Of a DNA stretch of 64,000 nt, positions 11,779 to 25,097 are shown piece by piece. Under the pieces are notes generated by a model that was not told the DNA's origin, did not search any database, and saw nothing but the letters and a program-made list of their open reading frames with translations. Position numbers and translations under genes: made by a program. The stretch is from assembly GCA_015143295.1 (NCBI GenBank), contig CM026571.1, forward strand, positions 4,235,501 to 4,299,500. Direction: 5' to 3'. Position 1 is the first letter of the stretch. Each line of letters opens with the position of its first letter. This DNA comes from Tetracentron sinense (Eukaryota; Streptophyta; Magnoliopsida; Trochodendrales; Trochodendraceae).

Positions 11779-11801
11779 TGAAAATCCAAATGCACCTTGT
11801 A

Positions 11802-11813
11802 TCTTTTATACTC
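11802..11813 (-). promoter_or_regulatory. TATA-like box upstream of the reductase gene
   Basis: The - strand reads GAGTATAAAAGAT, a good TATA match. It lies only about 25 bases before the ATG, which would leave almost no leader if the usual ~30-base spacing held. It may be the true box with a very short leader, or the start may lie further upstream. Confidence 0.4.
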
Positions 11814-11879
11814 AAAAGGCTCCTCCTCCTTGTTTTCTCTCTTATGCTTCACAAAAGGTCTCACTAGCATTTTCCCTCA

Positions 11880-13934
11880 CTTAAATGCATACCTGTTTCA
11901 CTATATGACAATAACTAAATAAATAAATAAGGATTTTGCTAGCCCCACTCTCCCTTTCCACATCCAAAATATTTGTGTTTTCCTTCATACTGGTCTTATT
12001 AGTTTCGGCCGACCAAAAAGTGGATCTCACCATCCACGATGCTTGAATAACACGTACGTTTCTTTTACCAACCCAATATTGTGTAACTCATGCAAACATC
12101 ATCCAAACTAGGCTGCATTCAAGCCAAGCTGGCTCATAAGCTCACCTCAGCTCGTTCAAGCCGAGCTCAAGATGGAATTTAGGCTTTGAACAACCAAACC
12201 AAGTTTTTATTTGAGCTCAAATGTTTAAACATTCTAAGCATAAACTATACCCTATTTGATTTGACTCGGCTTGAACTCTCATTTAGGGCTCGTTTACGTG
12301 TGTGTGTGTATATATATACCATATTTTTTTTAATATTAATATAATTACTTTTTTAACTTACAATAAATAAGTATGAGGTATATAATATTCAAAAGAATTT
12401 CAGATGTTAAAAGCAAAATCTTTAACCCTAGCTTGACTTGGCTTGAATAAAGTTCAAGCTCGTTCGGCTCAAGTGGAACTCAAGCATGTTCAAACCAAGC
12501 TCAAGTTTGACCAAACTCGGGCTAGCGAAATTGTTAAAACAGATGGCTTTGGAAAACATGGGTCTAGCCATTGTGTGAAAAGTAAATTGGAGAGAATAAC
12601 AGATATTCGGGTCCACGTATGAAAAGGAATATAAAATTTCTAAAACCCCACGAATTTGAAATTTCAAATGGAAGGTTGATTGAATACCAAAAAAGCAAAA
12701 TGGAAAATTGACAACATCCTCAATTCCAAGCATTAAAATCAAGAAAGTAGAAACAAAGTGAGACTTAAAAAAAATTAAATTAGTCAAAATTTGAATACAA
12801 AAACAATCCAATTTGCAGTCTAAATGAAAACCTAGTCCCACTAACTAAACATTTATATACAAAAAAAAACAAAGACAACCAAAATTATTTCTTAATTGAA
12901 ATAGTCAAGCACAGGTAAAGCCAGCAGCAGGCATTGATCCAACTTCCAATCACATATATGTTCGTCCTCTTAGTGCGACCTTACTCTCCACTTAAAATAT
13001 AGAAAATAATAGGGAAGATAAAAGAAATTACAGGAAGATTTTGGTTGTGAAATATATATATACATCCCCACCCAAAAAGATAGAAGAAAAAGATAGAAGA
13101 AAATGAGGAAAAAAAGTGCAGTGATTTTACCTCTTATATAGGTAACAAAATCCAATCCGAGTTGCACACTTGTGTTACCCAATTTTCAGTTGCGAAAATT
13201 GCTAGTTGTCCGCGTTTACTGGGAGGAAGATAAGAGGTGCTGGACTATGGATATCCACAACCCAATGCTTCCACGTAGTTCGTGGGTGAGTTACACCATA
13301 CACGCAACGCGCTGTGCTAACATATTTGTAATGGATAAAATTTGTAAAATGATTAAATGTTGGAAGACGGGCTAGTCTTTGTTGTTATGTCAATGGATGA
13401 AAGACATGTATTCAAATTGAGAACGAATCTGTTCTCTTTAGGACAACGGACCCGTTGTCTTCAGGACAACGTATTCGCTATCCAGAGGACGAATGTAGCC
13501 GTCATCTGATTGGACAACGATTATTTCATCCGTGTTCCCATACATAACGAACCTGAGCTTTAGTCCACAACGAGACCAACTCGCAGGATGAAATAATCAG
13601 GAGACAATCCTTTTACTCTGTTGTTAGGTGAAAAACATTGTCTTAACATTTAATGCTAATCATCTTAGCCTGTTTTCGACCCCAGACCAACCTTACTAAT
13701 AGTAAGCTCACATGTGTCACACGTAAGATTCCAGATTTGTCTGATATATTTGGTAATGATCATAAAGCAAGTAACATGGGCATCCATGGGCATACAGAAC
13801 TAAACCTATAAATACCCCCAAGAGTATCAATGCTTAAGGATCACAAAATCTATCGAGAAAGTTCACTAAGAATCTGAAATTTTGACAAACATTGCTATTG
13901 TTTCTACCTTCTTTATTGTACCTCATCTTCTACC
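11880..13934. other. Gene-free region with transposon relics
   Basis: 12115-12540 is a worn inverted-repeat relic rich in GAGCTC/AAGCCAAGC motifs, like the TAGGGGTGT hAT family elsewhere in the window. A short TG/TA microsatellite lies at 12299-12317. About 13560-13934 looks like part of an old LTR (CCTATAAATACC at 13806, then a leader-like stretch) that continues at 18665 after the solo LTR insertion; the hallmark CGGAGTG follows at 18688. No host gene is supported. Confidence 0.45.
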
Positions 13935-16900
13935 TGTCAGCACCCTATTTTTACACCCCTTAACCGTGGTTAATTAATTTAGCCATGGTCCAAACCAAAC
14001 CCTAGGTGTGAGCATGGATTTTTCTACCCACTTTCACATTTGTGGTTTGACTAAGAGTCGCCACCTATTCATTCTTAGGGATAGGTCCCGGATTGATTTG
14101 GATAAGGCAAATGGTCTATTAGAGTTAGGGTAAGCGGTTCGATTAAGTCCTGGGGAAGGTGTTAGGCACCCCAAGACCCCCATTTTGCAATGGTTACCTA
14201 CTCCCTAAATTTAAGCCAAATTTAATCTCAATATTAATTAAAATGTCTAAATGTTTAATCAAATGCTAATCCAAGAAAGAAAGAAAGCTAGATGGGCTAG
14301 GGTCGAACCCGGGTTGGGTTGCCTACGTACTCACATTGGGGTGAGATCAGACCGAGCGTAGTTCTGGCACATGAGCCCGTGCCAAGGCTAAGGGTGCGTG
14401 TGTATGTGCATAAGGTGGTCAAGGGTCTAGCCTAGGGGCTAGGGTTTAGTTGACCGGGTTGGTCAAGTGCAAGGTCTAGGTCTAACCGCGGTTAGAAGGG
14501 TGTTAACCATGGTTGAGTAGGCTAACCAAGATCTAGCAAGCATGTTTTTGGTCTTTTGGTATTTTTAGATTGTTTTGGTATTTTGAGATTTTGTAATGTT
14601 TTTGGTATTTTGAGATTTTATCATGTTCTTTTTTTTTTGGATTTTCATATAGGTGAGATTTTGGCAAACTTAACTAAAGTCAAATTTAATTCAAGAGAAA
14701 GACTAAGGAAAAGTTAGGCTAAAAGATTATTTTTAGGACATAAAGAGGGGTGTGCATTGTGAATAGTAAATTGTCTATTGCCAACACCTATTTTGTTGGA
14801 TTGGTGTTGATAATAAATTAAATACCATTGTCTTTGATATGAGGCATTTTGGATAAAGTCCTCTTTAAGTCCCTAGGTCCTTAAGTCATCATTTATCCAT
14901 TCAAAATAGAACATGAAGAAAAAAAAAAGAAATGAAAAAGTGATAAGTGAAGAAAATGAAAACTCATCATCTCCTCTCTAATGTAGTCCTTTTACACCAT
15001 TATGAATGATGTAATGAGATTCAACTATGAAAATTGGAGTGATGATGAGTTTCCCAAATGATTCTAGAAGAATGACTAGAATCAAAATGAAGAAACAAAA
15101 TAAAAAGAGAGGTATAGCTTTAGCTTCCACTCTCTATGGGCCTACCCATATCCACACTAGTGGGTACATATGAAAGAAATAAATATTTACACGAGAGAAA
15201 AAATAAGACATCTCCTTTCTTTTGAGGTGGGGTCCCTCTACACCATTAGATTGGTGTAGAGAGACCCCACTAAACTTGAGAAAAGAAAGGTCTTCCCAAA
15301 TTATTCTAGAAGAAGACTACAAATAAAAAAAAAAGATATGAAGTAAAGAAGAAGATAAAGAATAAAAGGAAGAGTGCCTACTCCTCCAAGACTACTTCTC
15401 CAATGCTCCAAGAGGTGATGAGTTTTTAGAGTCCACAAAGGAAGAGAGTTAGTGAAGAACTCTAGGCTTTTACTCCTAGAATTCTCTACACACTCTAAAC
15501 CTTGGCTTCTTCTAACTTTCTTCAAGGCTAAAAAGACATAAAAGGGGTGAGAGGAGGAAGAGCTAGGGTTTCCACTTGAGATTTTGGAGATGGAAGAAAT
15601 GACTTGTGAGGGTCTTGTATTTATAGAGGTTTCAAGGAGTTGTGGCAATTTGGTGATTAATAGAGGGTTGGGTGAGAAGAAGGGAGGTGATTGGTTGGTC
15701 AAAATTGATGTGGTTGGTGATTGGGTAATCAAAAAGGTATGTACTTGATGAGAGGTGATTGGGTGGTCAAAAGGAGTGTAAGAGAATTAATTATTTTGTA
15801 AGAGGTGTAAGAATGAGTGTAAGAGGTGTAAGGGAGTATGGGAGGTGATTGGTTAGTCAAAAAAGTGTGTACTTGGTGAGAGATGATTGGGTGGTCAAAA
15901 AGGTGTGTAAACATAAAAATGGGACTATTTGGGGTTTGAAGAAAAAATAAAATGTCTTTTGTAGGAAAGTGGAAATGGACTTAGGTTAGTGGGTCTTGGA
16001 CATGGGTTGAATGGATGTGGGTATGTGGACTAAACCTTATGGATCATGGGTTGTTAGTAGATGGGTCATGGGTTATGGTTATTGGATTTTAACTATGGCA
16101 ATTGGACTTGGGCTATGGTAATTAGGCTTTCACTAAAGCAATTGAGTTTTGCCTAAGAAAATTGGGTAATTAGGCTTGGCTACTTGGACTTGGGTAATGG
16201 AATTAAGTAATTGGGCTTGATTGAGTTGTTTGGGTACAAGTTTGGCCAAATGGGCTTGGGCTTGGGTAAACCTTGGAGCATTTGAAGAAGTGGGAAGAGG
16301 GATAGGGGGTGCAAAAATAGGGTGCTTACACTAGGTAAACCCTTAACCATAGGATTAAACCCTAGTTAAGATCCTAGTTAACCTAAGCTTAACCCTAGGT
16401 AGTCCTAAACCCAAACCCTAGGTAGCCCTAGCCTAACCCTAATAAGCCCTAGGTATACCCAAAGCCCAAGCCCATTTGACCGAACTTATACCTAAACAAC
16501 TCAATCAAACCCAATTACCTAATTTCATTACCCAACCCAAGTAGTCAAGTCCAAAAATCCAATCACCCAATTGCCTAAGCCAAAGCCTATTTCCATAGCC
16601 CAAGCCCAAATGTCATAGTAAAAATCCAATAATCATAACCCATGACCCATCTACTAATAACCCATGATCCATAAGACCTAATCCATATATCCATATCCAC
16701 CTACCCTATATCCTACAACCCATACCCATATAACCCATAGTTCACTCATCCCACCAACTCTCTTACACCTCTTTTACACCAACTCATACCCATATAACTC
16801 ATAGTTCACTCTACCCACCAACTCTCTTACACCTCTCTTACACCTTATATCCTAAAACCCATACCCATATAACTCATAGTTCACTCAACCCACCAACTCT

Positions 16901-18664
16901 CTTACACCTCTCTTACACCTCTTACAATACTCAACCATCAACTCTCTTACACTCCTTACAACACTCAATCTATCAACTCACCTTACAACACTCAAGTCTT
17001 TACCCACTAGCTCCTTTTATCCCCCATGTAAAAGACACAACCCAACCTCTTAGTTTTCCTATAAATATCAATCTCTTAGCTCCTTAGATCCATCCCTCAA
17101 GACCCCTAGAAGGTTCCCACCCACTTGTGTTTCTCTTGAGTTTGAAGAAGGGAGAAGAAACTAAGGTTTAGAGTTTGGAAAGAATTCTAAGACTAAAAGC
17201 TTAGAGTTCTTCACTAACTCTCTTCCTTTGTGGATTTTAAAACTCTACCCCTTGGAGCATTGAAGGAGAATTCTTGGGGGAGTAGACACTCCTTCTTTCA
17301 TTTTCTCTTCTTTTTTATCTTTTTTTTTATTTGGTTCTCTCTTCTTGATCTCTCATTTCTCAAGCATAGTTGGGCCTCTCTACACCAATCTAATGGTGTA
17401 GAGGGACCTCATATCAAAGGCAAGGAGATGCTCATTTTTTCTTTTCCTTTCCATGTACATATTTTCTTCTTTTTTATGTACCCATAAGTGTGGATATGGG
17501 TAGGCCCATAGAGAGTGGAAGCTAAAGCTATACCTCTCTTTTTCATTTTGTTTCCTTTTGAGATTTTAGTCCTCTTTCTAGAATTTTTTGTGAAAGCTCA
17601 TCCCCTCCCTAACATTCTTTAGAGCAACATTACATCATTAATAATGGTGTAAATGAACCACCTTAAAAGGGAGAGGATGAGTTTTCATTTTCTTTTATTT
17701 CTTTATTTTTCCTTCATGTTCTATGTTGAATGGGTAGGTGATGGTTTAAGGACTTAAGATAAATGATGGTGTAAGGACTTAAAGAAGACATTCTTAAAAA
17801 TGTTTCATACTAAAGACAATGGTATTTGATCTATTATCAACATCAATCCAACAAAATAGGTGTTGGTAATAGACCATTTACTATTCATAAGGCACATCAC
17901 TCTTTATGTCTTAAACTATAATCTTTTAACCAAACTCTTGGACTAAATTTGACTTTAGTTAAGTTTGTCAAAACCTTACCTATATGAAAATTCAAAAACA
18001 TGATAAAATCTCAAAATACCAAAAACATGATAAAATCTCAAAACACCAAAAACATTCAAATATCCCCAAAAATCTCAAAAAAGATAAAAAATACAAAAAG
18101 ACTAAAAAGAGACGTATAGGACCTCCTTAGCTTTGGTTAGCTCATCTAACCATGGATAAATACCCTCTAACCGCGGTTAGACTTAACACTTTTGCACTTG
18201 ACCTCCCCAGTCAACTAAACCATAGCTTTCTAGGCTAGATCCTTTGACCACCCTATACATACACACTACCCCCTAGCCTCGGCACGGGCTCATGTGCCAG
18301 AACTACGCTCGGTCTGATCTCACCATGTGAGTACGTAGGCAACCCAACTCGGGTTCGACCCTAGCCATCTAGCTTTCTATTTTTCTTGGATTAGCACTCA
18401 CTTAAAAACTTTGGACATTCTAATTAAACTTTAAGATTATAATTGGCTTAAGTTTAGGGAGTAGGTAACCGTTATAAAACGGGGGTCTTGGGGTGCCTAA
18501 CACCTTCCTCAGGGCTTAATCGAACCACTTACCCTAACTCTGATTAGACCATTTGCCTTATCCAAACAAACAAATACCCGGGACCTATCCCTAAGAATGA
18601 ATAGGTGGCGACTCAAGTCAAAACATATAATTGTGAAAGTGGGTAGGAAGATCCCATGCTCACA
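13935..18664 (+). mobile_element. Solo LTR, family 1, copy C (hosts a nested copy)
   Basis: Begins TGTCAGCACCC and ends CCCATGCTCACA, flanked by a perfect 5-bp duplication CTACC (13930-13934 and 18665-18669). Removing the nested LTR at 14007-16330 and its duplication leaves about 2.4 kb. The TATA box CTATAAATA at about 17060-17067 gives the + orientation. There is no internal retroelement region. Clearly more diverged from the nested copy than that copy is from 20011-22282, so this is the oldest of the three. Probably LTR-retrotransposon, Ty3/gypsy by LTR size only (inference). Confidence 0.85.
14007..16330 (-). mobile_element. Solo LTR, family 1, copy A, nested in copy C in opposite orientation
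   Basis: On the + strand it runs from TGTGAGCATGG to GGTGCTTACA, with a perfect CTAGG duplication (14002-14006 and 16331-16335). Its TATA box (CTATAAATAC, - strand, about 15619-15626) places it on the - strand. It resembles 20011-22282 at roughly 97-98% in stretches compared by eye. With copy C it makes a large inverted repeat of about 2.3-kb arms. Confidence 0.9.
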
Positions 18665-20010
18665 CTACCTATTCTAACTTTATCAACGGAGTGTATTACA
18701 GGGTACACACCCTCCATATTTATCCTTCTACCAGTAAACCAGAATCCAAGAGCAGCTGACGAGTGGACTTTTGAGAAAATTCACCCACAGTATTCCTAAT
18801 CTTGCACAAGAAGTCGCATGCGGCAATCGTGAAAAACAGATTCACGTCGTGTCCTTGTTTTATGAGCAGCAAATGCGCATGGCGCTCATATTCTTCCACC
18901 CATATTGCTACTGATTGCATGTTACAACTTACAAGTAATCCTTGCGAGTGGCTGAGATACATTATGTGAGTGGCAATTTTTGACCGCACCATTCAACCCG
19001 AAATTTGTCTCAGGTCTTGTTTAGGGCAGTGATTAGCACACCCCGCATTAGAATAATAGGGTGTTTATCATCTACACCCTTTATAATTTAGCCGAATTTG
19101 GGTGGGGCTTCTGGTTGTGGGTGTTAGGATCGGTGGAATTCCAAAGCGCTCGTATTCATTGAATTTGATTTGCGACGCCATTGGAACGATCGAAGTACCT
19201 CCCACCATCAGGCCGTATCACTACGTAACGCTTAGTTATTGGTGGGGGGTCAGTCCGTTATAGGTATGACCTATAGGATACAATTGATGAGTTGGGTTTA
19301 CCATCTTGATAACAAAAGCGTAATACTGGAACAAAACACCCTCGCCCTTGCCGCTTCTTGATAACGAAAGCGTAATACTGGTACCAGACGCCCTCGCCCT
19401 TGTCGCTTAAATATGTAATTTATACTTAATATATTCATAAGTATTAGATTTGATTATAACTATTATTATAATTTTAAATATAATTTATTTATCTATTTAT
19501 TTATGCAGGCGTATTTGGGTTGATGGATCCCTAAGTCTGTCCTTTTTTTTTTTGTTGAAATGATATCGGGTAACTAACACACACACTCTCTTTAAGAAAC
19601 AACAACAACACGAAAGTCCCTCCTTTTTGTTGAGACTTATAAAGTTTGACACTTTGCAATTTTTTTCAATGCAATGAAATATGTATTTTCTTTTGAGAAC
19701 TAGATGTATCATGTTTTTCATCAATTGGATTGCATTGCTGTAAGAATTTCAATGAGTAAAATGAATGATCTCAAATATCACAAAAAATGGTAAGACTTGA
19801 AATCTCACGATGATAATAGAATTAATCTTGTTAAAAACCTTGACAAAATGACTCAAATTTCCTACCAACTACCATTATCACGTGTAAAGTGTCAAGCTTT
19901 ATTAGTCTCATACCAAAAGAACGAACCCTAATAGGAAAAATGTAAGGTACAATAATGAATTTCATCGAAACTTAAATCAATGCCCATGAGAAGCATTTCT
20001 GATGTTATTG
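18665..20010. other. Gene-free region with a 52-bp tandem repeat
   Basis: 18665 to about 18720 seems to continue the old LTR interrupted by copy C. A 52-bp unit is present twice in tandem, at 19305-19356 and 19357-19408 (each has AGCGTAATACTGG and CCCTCGCCCTTG). The 90-codon - strand frame at 18720-18992 has no recognised motif. Nothing else seen. Confidence 0.5.
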
Positions 20011-22282
20011 TGTGAGCATGGGATTTTCCTACCCACTTTCACATAATATGGTTTGACTAAGAGTCGTCACCTATTCATTCTAAGGGATAGGTCCCGAGTA
20101 ATTTGATTGGATAAGACAAGTGGTCTATCAGAGATTAGGGTAAGTGGTTCGATTAAGCCCCGGGGAAGGTGTTAGGCACCCCAGGACCCCCATTTTGCAA
20201 TGGTTACCTACTCCCTAAATTTAAGCCAAATTTAATCTCAATATTAATTAAAATGTCTAAATGTTTAATCAAATGCTAATCCAAGAAAGAAAGAAAGCTA
20301 GATGGGCTAGGGTCAAACCCGGGTTGGGTTGCCTACGTACTCACATTGGGGTGAGATCAGACCGAGCGTAGTTCTGGCACATGAGCCCGTGCCAAGGCTA
20401 AGGGTGCGTGTGTGTGTGCATAAGGTGGTCAATGGTCTAGCCTAGGGGCTAGGGTTTAGTTGACCGGGTTAGTCAAGTGCAAGTTCTAGGTCTAACCGCG
20501 GTTAGAAGGGTGTTAACAATGGTTGAGTAGGCTAACCAAGATCTAGCAAGCATGTTTTTGGTCTTTTGGTATTTTTAGATTTTTTTGGTATTTTGAGATT
20601 TTATCATGTTTTTTTTTTGGATTTTCATATAGGTGAGATTTTGGCAAACTTAACTAAAGTCAAATTTAATTCAAGAGAAATGCTAAGGAAAAGTTAGGCT
20701 AAAAGATTGTTTTTAGGACATAAAGAGGGGTGTGCATTGTGAATAGTAAATGGTCTATTGCCAACACCTATTTTGTTGGATTGGTGTTGATAATAAATCA
20801 AATACCATTGTCTTTGATATGAGGCATTTTGGATAAAGTCCTCTTTAAGTCCCTAGGTCCTTAAGTCATCATTTATCCATTCAAAATAGAACATGAAGAA
20901 AAAAGAAAGAAATGAAAAAGTGATAAGTGAAGAAAATGAAAACTCATCATCTCCTCTCTAATGTAGTCCCTTTACACCATTATGAACGATGTAATGAGAT
21001 TCAATTGTGAAAATTAGAGTGATGATGAGTTTCCCAAATGATTCTAGAAGAAGGACTAGAATCAAAAATGAAGAAACAAAATAAAAAAGAGAGGTATAGC
21101 TTTAGCTTCCACTCTCTATGGGCCTACCCATATCCACACTAGTGGGTACATATGAAAGAAAGAAATATTTACACGAGAGAAAAAAAACATCTCCTTTCTT
21201 TTGAGGTGGGGTCCCTCTACACCATTAGATTGGTGTAGAGAGACCCAACTAAACTTGAGAAAAGAAAGGTCTTCCCAAATTATTCTAGAAGAGGACTACA
21301 AATAAAAAAAAAGATATGAACTAAAGAAGAAGATAAAGAATAAAAGGAAGAGTGCCTACTCCTCCAAGACTCCTTTCTCCAATGCTCCAAGAGGTGATGA
21401 GTTTTTAGAGTCCACAAAGGAAGAGAGTTAGTGAAGAACTCTAGGCTTTTACTCCGAGAATTCTCTACACACTCTAAACCTTGGCTTCTTCTAACTTTCT
21501 TCAAGGCTAAAAAGAAATAAAAGGGGTAAGAGGAGGAAGAGCTAGGGTTTCCACTTGGGATTTTGGAGGTGGAAGAAATGGCTTGTGAGGGTCTTGTATT
21601 TATAGAGGTTTCAAGGGGTTGTGGCAATTTGGTGATTAATAGAGGGTTGGGTGAGAAGAAGGGAGGTGATTGGTTGGTCAAAATTGATGTGGTTGGTGAT
21701 TGGGTAATCAAAAAGGTATGTACTTGATGAGAGGTAATTGGGTGGTCAAAAAGAGTGTAAGAGGATTAATTGTTTTGTAAGAGGTGTAAGAATGAGTGTA
21801 AGAGGTGTAAGAGAGTAAATGAGGTGATTGGTTAGTCAAAAAGGTGTGTACTTGGTGAGAGATGATTGAGTGGTCAAAAAGGTATGTAAACATAAAAATG
21901 GGGCTATTTGGGGTTTGAAGAAAAAATAAAAGGTCTTTTGTAAGAAAGTGGAAAGTGGACTTGGGTTAGTGGGTCTTGGATATGGGTTGAATGGATGTGG
22001 GCATATGGACTAGACCTTATGGATCATGGGTTATGGTTATTGGACTTTAACTATGGCAATTGGGCTTGGGCTATGGTAATTAGGATTTCACTAAAGCAAT
22101 TGAGTTTTGCCTAAGACAATTGGGTAATTAGGCTTGGCTACTTGGGCTTGGGTAATGGGATTAAGTAATTGGGTTTGATTGAGTTGTTTGGGTACAAGTT
22201 TGGCCAAATGGGCTTGGGTAAACCTTGGAGCATTTGAAGAAGTGGGAAGAAGAATAGGGGGTGCAAAAATAAGGTGCTTACA
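20011..22282 (-). mobile_element. Solo LTR, family 1, copy B
   Basis: TGTGAGCATGG to GGTGCTTACA, flanked by a perfect TATTG duplication (20006-20010 and 22283-22287). 2,272 bp, no internal region. TATA on the - strand at about 21598-21605. It carries the same meaningless ~143-codon - strand frame as copy A (21280-21711). Young by its similarity to copy A. Confidence 0.92.
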
Positions 22283-22410
22283 TATTGATTGCGACCAAAT
22301 ACTCCCTATGAGGAGTATTGGAATTCGGTGGAGGACCAGAATTGTTTGAAAGCATTGCAGTTAGTAACAATGACGACCTGAACGAAATAAACATCTGGGA
22401 AACATGCAAT

Positions 22411-23011
22411 CAGGGGTGGAGCCAGGAATTTTTCATTGGGGGGCCAAAATACATGTATAGAAAAAAAATTTTGGTTTGAGGGTATGGGATTTGGGGGTTC
22501 GGGGGCGTAGCCCCCGAGAAAAATTTTTTTGGGGTTGTTTTTTTATTTTGAAATTTTTTTTTTCTCGGTAATACCTTTGAGGTCGCCACCTGTCCTATTA
22601 ATACCCCTTCATTGTGGTTAAGATTCACCCACCTCCTTGGTTTAAAAAAAATATATCAAATTTCTTTTTGAACCATTGTTAAAATTCACTAACTCTTAAG
22701 ATTAAAATTATTTAAATATTTTTTTTTTAAATCAAGGATAAGTAGGTGAACCATGAGATTGGGTGAATTTTAACCATAGTTAAGGGGTGTCAATAGGGAC
22801 ATGAGCATAAGGGGACTCCATTGGGGGGCCACTATATATGTGACAAAAAAAATTGGGGGGGCCACTACATCATATAGGACAAAAAAATTGGGGGGGGGCC
22901 AAGTATACTAAAAATATTTTTTTTTAATTGAGGGGCCCACTAGTCATACTAGTAGAGAAGGGATTTACAAAAAATTTGGGGGGGCCATGCCCCCCCCTGG
23001 CTCCGCCCCTG
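22411..23011. mobile_element. hAT-like nonautonomous element (CAGGGGYGGAGCCAG ends)
   Basis: Ends CAGGGGTGGAGCCAGG (left) and the complement of CAGGGGCGGAGCCAGG (right). Flanks CATGCAAT (22403-22410) and CATGTAAT (23012-23019) match 7 of 8, a hAT-size duplication. About 22583-22800 inside it is a palindromic block with the GGTTAAGATTCACCCACC core, probably an inserted MITE. Confidence 0.78.
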
Positions 23012-24034
23012 CATGTAATCCATGAGACTTATTTCATCAAACACATCTGATCACATCCATTTAGATGGGTGAGAAATAGATTTCAGAGTGCATCATCCTT
23101 CCAAGTATGGGTGTTAATGGGCCAGGCTTGCCTGCGTTCCATCCTGAGTCTGGCCCGACTGAGTTTAAAATGATAGGCCCGTTGAACTCTTGTCCTATAC
23201 TTTTAACTGGCACTGCCCATAACATTTTACTCTTGCACACAATAAGCGGGCTTGGCCCAGGACATTGACATCCCCATTCCATGTTTGGGATAGAGTATCA
23301 TGGTCCTGGCCTCAAGTTGTGAAAAAATTTAGGCCTATCACGGCCTGTCATTGAGTATGTCACGAATTCAAGAGGACCCGAGACTGGTATGTTTCTTGTG
23401 AACCCGGCCCACACTAATGGTCTGGATGCCAAAGCTAATCAAATATATCCATACTATTAAGAAGGGTGTAGCCTGGGAGAGGAGCGGAGACGGGAGATAG
23501 GGGCTCTAGCCCGAACTTCAGAGAAAAAAATAAATTCTTTACAAACGGACACAATAAGATGCAATGGCCCATGAACTTGGCCCTCAAAATTTTTTTTTGA
23601 GGGCTACGCCCCCAAACCTCATTGTTAGCCCCTCTGCAAGAGAATCTTGGCTCCGCCCCTGATTGTCCTTGATCCATTCAAAATGTATGAATCTTAAACG
23701 CGCTCACCATGATCCTCGATGCTCTCTCGTTGCCATCTACGGTGATAGCTTAATCTGTACTTGAACCATCCACATTGGGCAAAAGAAGGGCCCAAGTTAG
23801 GCCTATTAGATTTCAAGCCCAACTTGTGTTAAGGTCCCTCTATATTCAATACCCGATTACCCATCCAAGAAAGGTGTCCGATTTTGGCTCAATAAATACC
23901 AACTGGAACTGTTGGGAAACCTCGGATCTAAAAATTTATTCTTGGACAGGGCCGAGCTAGATTGTTGTGGCCTATTCCGACCTCGCATTGACTGTGACCA
24001 CTACCCATATTGATAAGCATTGGGGTTTCACCTT
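23012..24034. other. Gene-free region with element fragments
   Basis: 23107-23276 has facing GGGTGTTAATGGGCC and GGGGATGTCAATG ends and looks like a small GGGTGT inverted-repeat element. About 23470-23662 is a fragment of the hAT-like family above, ending GGCTCCGCCCCTG. No gene supported. Confidence 0.45.
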
Positions 24035-25030
24035 TCAAGCTGTGACCCATCAGTTATAGAACCCAAGGCACGAGGTTGGACCCTCTTGTACAAAGATTTT
24101 TCACTCATTCATACTGGGAACTAGATCATTGTGATATTTAGCTAGAAAGGAATTTTGCCTAGGGTCCATTTTGTTTGGATTAGTGCAGTCATAAGTTATT
24201 TTGCTGATAAGTGCTATTATCAATAAGTGTTACAGTTGCAATCCTCTTTTGGTTGACACTATCTATAAACGTTTATTTGGTCCTTTTAAAAAAGGTATTT
24301 TAATCGTTTTAAAAAATATATTTTTGAGGAATCTCTCTCAAGCTTAATGATCTTGTAGGTACTCTTATAGGGTGAAAATTTGGGTTTGTACAATAATTTT
24401 CACCTAGTCTTAAAAGATACAAAAGCGGTTATGCTCCACAATAATCACCCTTATAAAGATAATGGAATTACCAATTATTTTCATAATCAGTTATTACATA
24501 ATTGCATATGATGAGTTGAACCAAATACTAGTATCAGGACATAATTCAACATAAGCGATTAAGTCCCAAATAAGCGCTTATGATAATTCAAATCAAATGA
24601 GCTCTTAGTTTGTGTTAGGGGGTGTTCTGTTTATGACTATAGGTTTATTTTGATAGGTTTTTACTCCCAGGACAATGAGTACTAGTGATAATGGCTTGGA
24701 ATTCAAATCCCCAAGAACAAATCCGGATTTATTTTAAGTAATATTTTAACTGGTTACTTGTACATCATTATGTTACTTTAATCGATTACACAGTAAGCTA
24801 TAAAAGTAAATTCAGATGTTGTTTTCTCTTAGCAATTGCGCTTAGCTCCCCCTTATTGTCAAACAAAAAAAGATAAAATATGCACCCAGAGGAGAAAAAA
24901 AGTGTACCAAGTTCTGTTTTGTCTTCCGTCTTTCATTGAAGAAATTAGTAGCAAACAATAGCAACTATAAGGGATTCTTTTTTCTTTTTTTTTTTTTTCT
25001 TTTCTTGAACGTTAAATATGATTGAGTTCA

Positions 25031-25097
25031 TCAAATGACTGTCCGCATTCTTTAATTAATTTTTGGCATTAATTAAAGAATGTGGACAGTCATTTGA
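25031..25097. repeat. 30-bp-arm hairpin
   Basis: Arms 25031-25060 (TCAAATGACTGTCCGC...) and 25068-25097 are reverse complements apart from one base, with a 7-base loop TTTTGGC. The matching place in unit B (near 34494) has only a single copy of the sequence. No flanking duplication typical of a MITE is seen. Confidence 0.85.

Noticed and set aside
15301-15732. 143-codon - strand frame, repeated at 21280-21711
   Set aside because: It recurs because the two solo LTRs are nearly identical. It lies in the LTR leader, has no known domain, and is not preserved in the older copy.
18720-18992. 90-codon - strand frame
   Set aside because: No motif, no promoter, and it lies next to an old LTR remnant.
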